Shown here: piece by piece, positions 7,350-9,016 of the stretch
Layout: every line of letters begins with the position of its first letter
How positions within the stretch are numbered: position 1 is the stretch's first letter
Source: DASRCB01 sp035653295
GTDB taxonomy: Bacteria; Acidobacteriota; Terriglobia; Bryobacterales; Bryobacteraceae
Assembly: GCA_035653295.1 (NCBI GenBank)
Contig: DASRCB010000256.1
Coordinates: forward strand, 1 to 9,016
Reading direction: 5' to 3'
DNA: 9,016 bases
Position numbers and translations under genes: made by a program
Notes under the pieces: model-generated
The model's database searches: none
Seen by the model: only the letters and a program-made list of their open reading frames with translations
Told to the model about the DNA's origin: nothing

Positions 7350-7988
7350 ATGAGCTCCACGGCACAAATCGCGGCCAACCTGATCAACGCGCATGCCAGC
7401 ACTGGCCCGCGCACCACCGAAGGCAAAGCAGTCTCCAGCCAGAACGCCGTCTCGCACGGCCTGACCGGGGGCTTCCGCGTTCTCCCCCACGAGAATCAGG
7501 CCGAATTCGATACCTGCCTCGCCAATTACCGCGACGAGTTCAAACCCGCTACCGAACACGAGCGCTTCCTGGTCGAGCTCATGACTCAGTCCCGATGGGA
7601 ACTCCAGCGCACCAACCGCCTCATGGCCTGCGTGCTCGAGCGCCTGTCCGGGGCCGATCCGGCTTCACCTGACGGCGCCATCGCCGCCGCCCTGATCGCC
7701 CGCAGCGCCGATGCATGGACCATCCTCAAGCGCTACGCCGCCTCCGCCGAGCGCACCTATCTCCGTTGCAGCCGCGAACTGACCCAGCACCGCAACCGCC
7801 GTGCCAAGGAAGCGTCTGAAATCCAACATGCGAAGCTCTGTGCTCGCCTGACCGACGGCTACCGCCCACGCGCCCTGCCGCATGTACGAAACGAAGCCAA
7901 TCGCCCCGGCGCGAATGACCGCCGCCCGCGCAAACCCATCCCTGGTGTGCCCTTCACCGACAAGGATCCCCTCAGCTGGAGGTTGTAA
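7350..7988 (+). CDS. Conserved hypothetical protein, STGP[K/R]T-EGK family
   Basis: A 212-residue soluble protein. The N-terminus carries the family signature N-A-x-x-STGPRTTEGKAVSSQNAVSHGL (residues 13-38, quoted in part), then a VLPHENQAEF block near 45-54. Next comes a helical region with an EFKPATEHERFLVELMTQSRW motif near 65-85, and a basic, Pro/Arg-rich tail. I recognise this as an uncharacterised family that is often multicopy in Acidobacteriota and Planctomycetota. No function or catalytic motif is known to me. The conserved, Gly- and Lys/Arg-rich N-terminal motif and basic tail would be compatible with nucleic-acid binding, but that is speculation. There is no signal peptide or membrane segment. 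The gene is divergent from the receptor and is the last intact gene before the tRNA remnant. Confidence 0.75.
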   Translation: MSSTAQIAANLINAHASTGPRTTEGKAVSSQNAVSHGLTGGFRVLPHENQAEFDTCLANYRDEFKPATEHERFLVELMTQSRWELQRTNRLMACVLERLSGADPASPDGAIAAALIARSADAWTILKRYAASAERTYLRCSRELTQHRNRRAKEASEIQHAKLCARLTDGYRPRALPHVRNEANRPGANDRRPRKPIPGVPFTDKDPLSWRL

Positions 7989-8025
7989 AAGGAGCTCAGA
8001 GCGACTGGCGACTGAGTTAAAGGAG

Positions 8026-8144
<119 letters not shown>

Positions 8145-8268
8145 TCAACCACATGCATCGTGCCGATGTGCGATGGAGTGCCGTCCAGTTTCGCCGATTT
8201 TCGTGGTGTGCCTCACCAAAACTCCCACCACTGCCCCTGGAAGACATACGTCCTTTGAACGTCTGCGA

Positions 8269-8274
8269 TACGAT
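8269..8274 (+). promoter_or_regulatory. Possible -10 element for a leaderless transcript
   Basis: TACGAT lies 10 nt before the ATG at 8285, so transcription would begin close to the start codon. No Shine-Dalgarno sequence precedes that ATG, and a convincing -35 was not found. This is a weak call. Confidence 0.2.
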
Positions 8275-8284
8275 GCGATTTTAA

Positions 8285-9016
8285 ATGGTTAATCCTCGCC
8301 AGGTTGAGATTCTGCGCCGCAGCGTTGCGGAGTGGAACCAGTTGCGGCAAATCGAACGTTTCATCCCGGACCTGAGTGATGCCGATCTTTCGGGGGCTGC
8401 TTTGGCCGGGGCGAACCTCCGTGATGCTCAACTGCGTCACACGAATCTCGTTGGGGCGAATCTGAAAGCCGCACTGCTCAACCGCTCAAACCTCCAACGA
8501 ACAGACCTACGGAACGCATGTTTGGATAAAGCAACGTTAGCAGAGGCGCGGTTACTGGCTTGCTCTGCCGTTGGCGGGAGCTTTGAGAAGACAGACTTCA
8601 ATGATGCCGATCTAACGGGAAGCGACTTCAGCGAAACGAACTGTGACGGCGCGCATTTAACGAGTGCGACGCTCCGCGTCACAAAGATGAATCGCGCATC
8701 CATGCGCGAAGCGGATCTGCGAGAGGCGCGCTTTATCCCTGTGCAGCGCAGACATGACGGGAGCGATTTTTGGAGGAACGGTCCTCTCGTTCTCAGATTT
8801 CAGCAAGGTCAAGGGAATGCGAGGATTCTCCACTCGGGCGCTTCATCCATTGGCATTGAGACGCTGTACGCCTCGCACGGAGAAATTCCTGAGATCTTCC
8901 TTCGCGGTGCAGGAGTGCCGGATTCGCTCATCCGATACGCAACATCGCTTGTCGGCAAAGCGATTGACTTCTACTCTTGCTTTATCAGCTATTCCACTCA
9001 AGACCAAGCGTTTGCC
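8285..9016 (+). CDS. Pentapeptide-repeat/TIR-domain protein, N-terminal part
   Basis: Open from ATG 8285 to the window edge (244 codons); an in-frame TAA sits directly before the ATG, so no earlier start is possible. Residues ~28-150 are pentapeptide repeats (A[D/N]LxX) in strict register: a Leu, Phe or Met occupies nearly every fifth position from L30 to F150, predicting a right-handed beta-helix. Residues ~185-225 (SSIGIETLY ... EIFLRGAGVPDSLI) match the linker seen before TIR domains in this architecture. FYSCFISYSTQDQAFA at 229-244 is the first strand of a TIR domain, whose catalytic Glu lies beyond the window. Bacterial TIR domains are commonly NAD-consuming immune effectors; that role is inferred here. 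Residues ~151-180 look out of frame: the +1 frame there continues the repeats, implying two compensating indels. Several TTA and CTA codons suggest recent acquisition. Confidence 0.8.
   Translation, partial: MVNPRQVEILRRSVAEWNQLRQIERFIPDLSDADLSGAALAGANLRDAQLRHTNLVGANLKAALLNRSNLQRTDLRNACLDKATLAEARLLACSAVGGSFEKTDFNDADLTGSDFSETNCDGAHLTSATLRVTKMNRASMREADLREARFIPVQRRHDGSDFWRNGPLVLRFQQGQGNARILHSGASSIGIETLYASHGEIPEIFLRGAGVPDSLIRYATSLVGKAIDFYSCFISYSTQDQAFA

Noticed and set aside
8264..8280. TGCGAT repeated twice before the pentapeptide gene as an operator
   Set aside because: A 6-bp repeat is too short to separate from chance.

Overview
The window is high-GC bacterial DNA whose gene content points to an Acidobacteriota genome, possibly Solibacter/Bryobacter-like. 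The clues are an Oar-like TonB-dependent receptor with an N-terminal carboxypeptidase-regulatory domain, a small protein of the STGP[K/R]T-EGK family that I associate with Acidobacteriota and Planctomycetota, and a secreted GH127/DUF1680 protein. This assignment is inference; the window has no rRNA or phylogenetic marker gene.

Layout, left to right. (1) 1-939, minus: N-terminal part of a secreted GH127 family protein, cut by the window edge just before its expected metal-binding motif. (2) 940-1131: a spacer with three stem-loops. (3) 1132-1578, minus: a small Spy/CpxP-like periplasmic protein with a good ribosome-binding site. (4) 1693-3773, plus: a two-gene, translationally coupled (ATGA overlap) unit encoding a PaaK/CapK-type adenylate-forming enzyme and a single-pass membrane protein of unknown function. 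(5) 3800-7153, minus: a large Oar-like TonB-dependent receptor convergent with that pair, containing an unusual methionine cluster. (6) 7350-7988, plus: the STGPRT-family gene. (7) 8036-8085, minus: the 3' part of a tRNA-Arg(TCT) gene without its 5' half, the usual signature of an integrative-element attachment site, surrounded by two direct-repeat pairs. (8) 8285 to the end, plus: a pentapeptide-repeat protein running into a TIR domain at the window edge, with an internal stretch that appears to be read in the wrong frame.

The left 8 kb looks like ordinary chromosome: polymer use and import, envelope stress, and an activated-acid enzyme pair. The right end looks like the border of an accessory region. 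From the orientation of the tRNA fragment, an integrated element would extend rightwards from about 8085, so the pentapeptide-TIR gene, a possible immune effector, would be its first visible cargo. The integrase and the intact tRNA-Arg copy should then lie beyond the window; neither is seen here.
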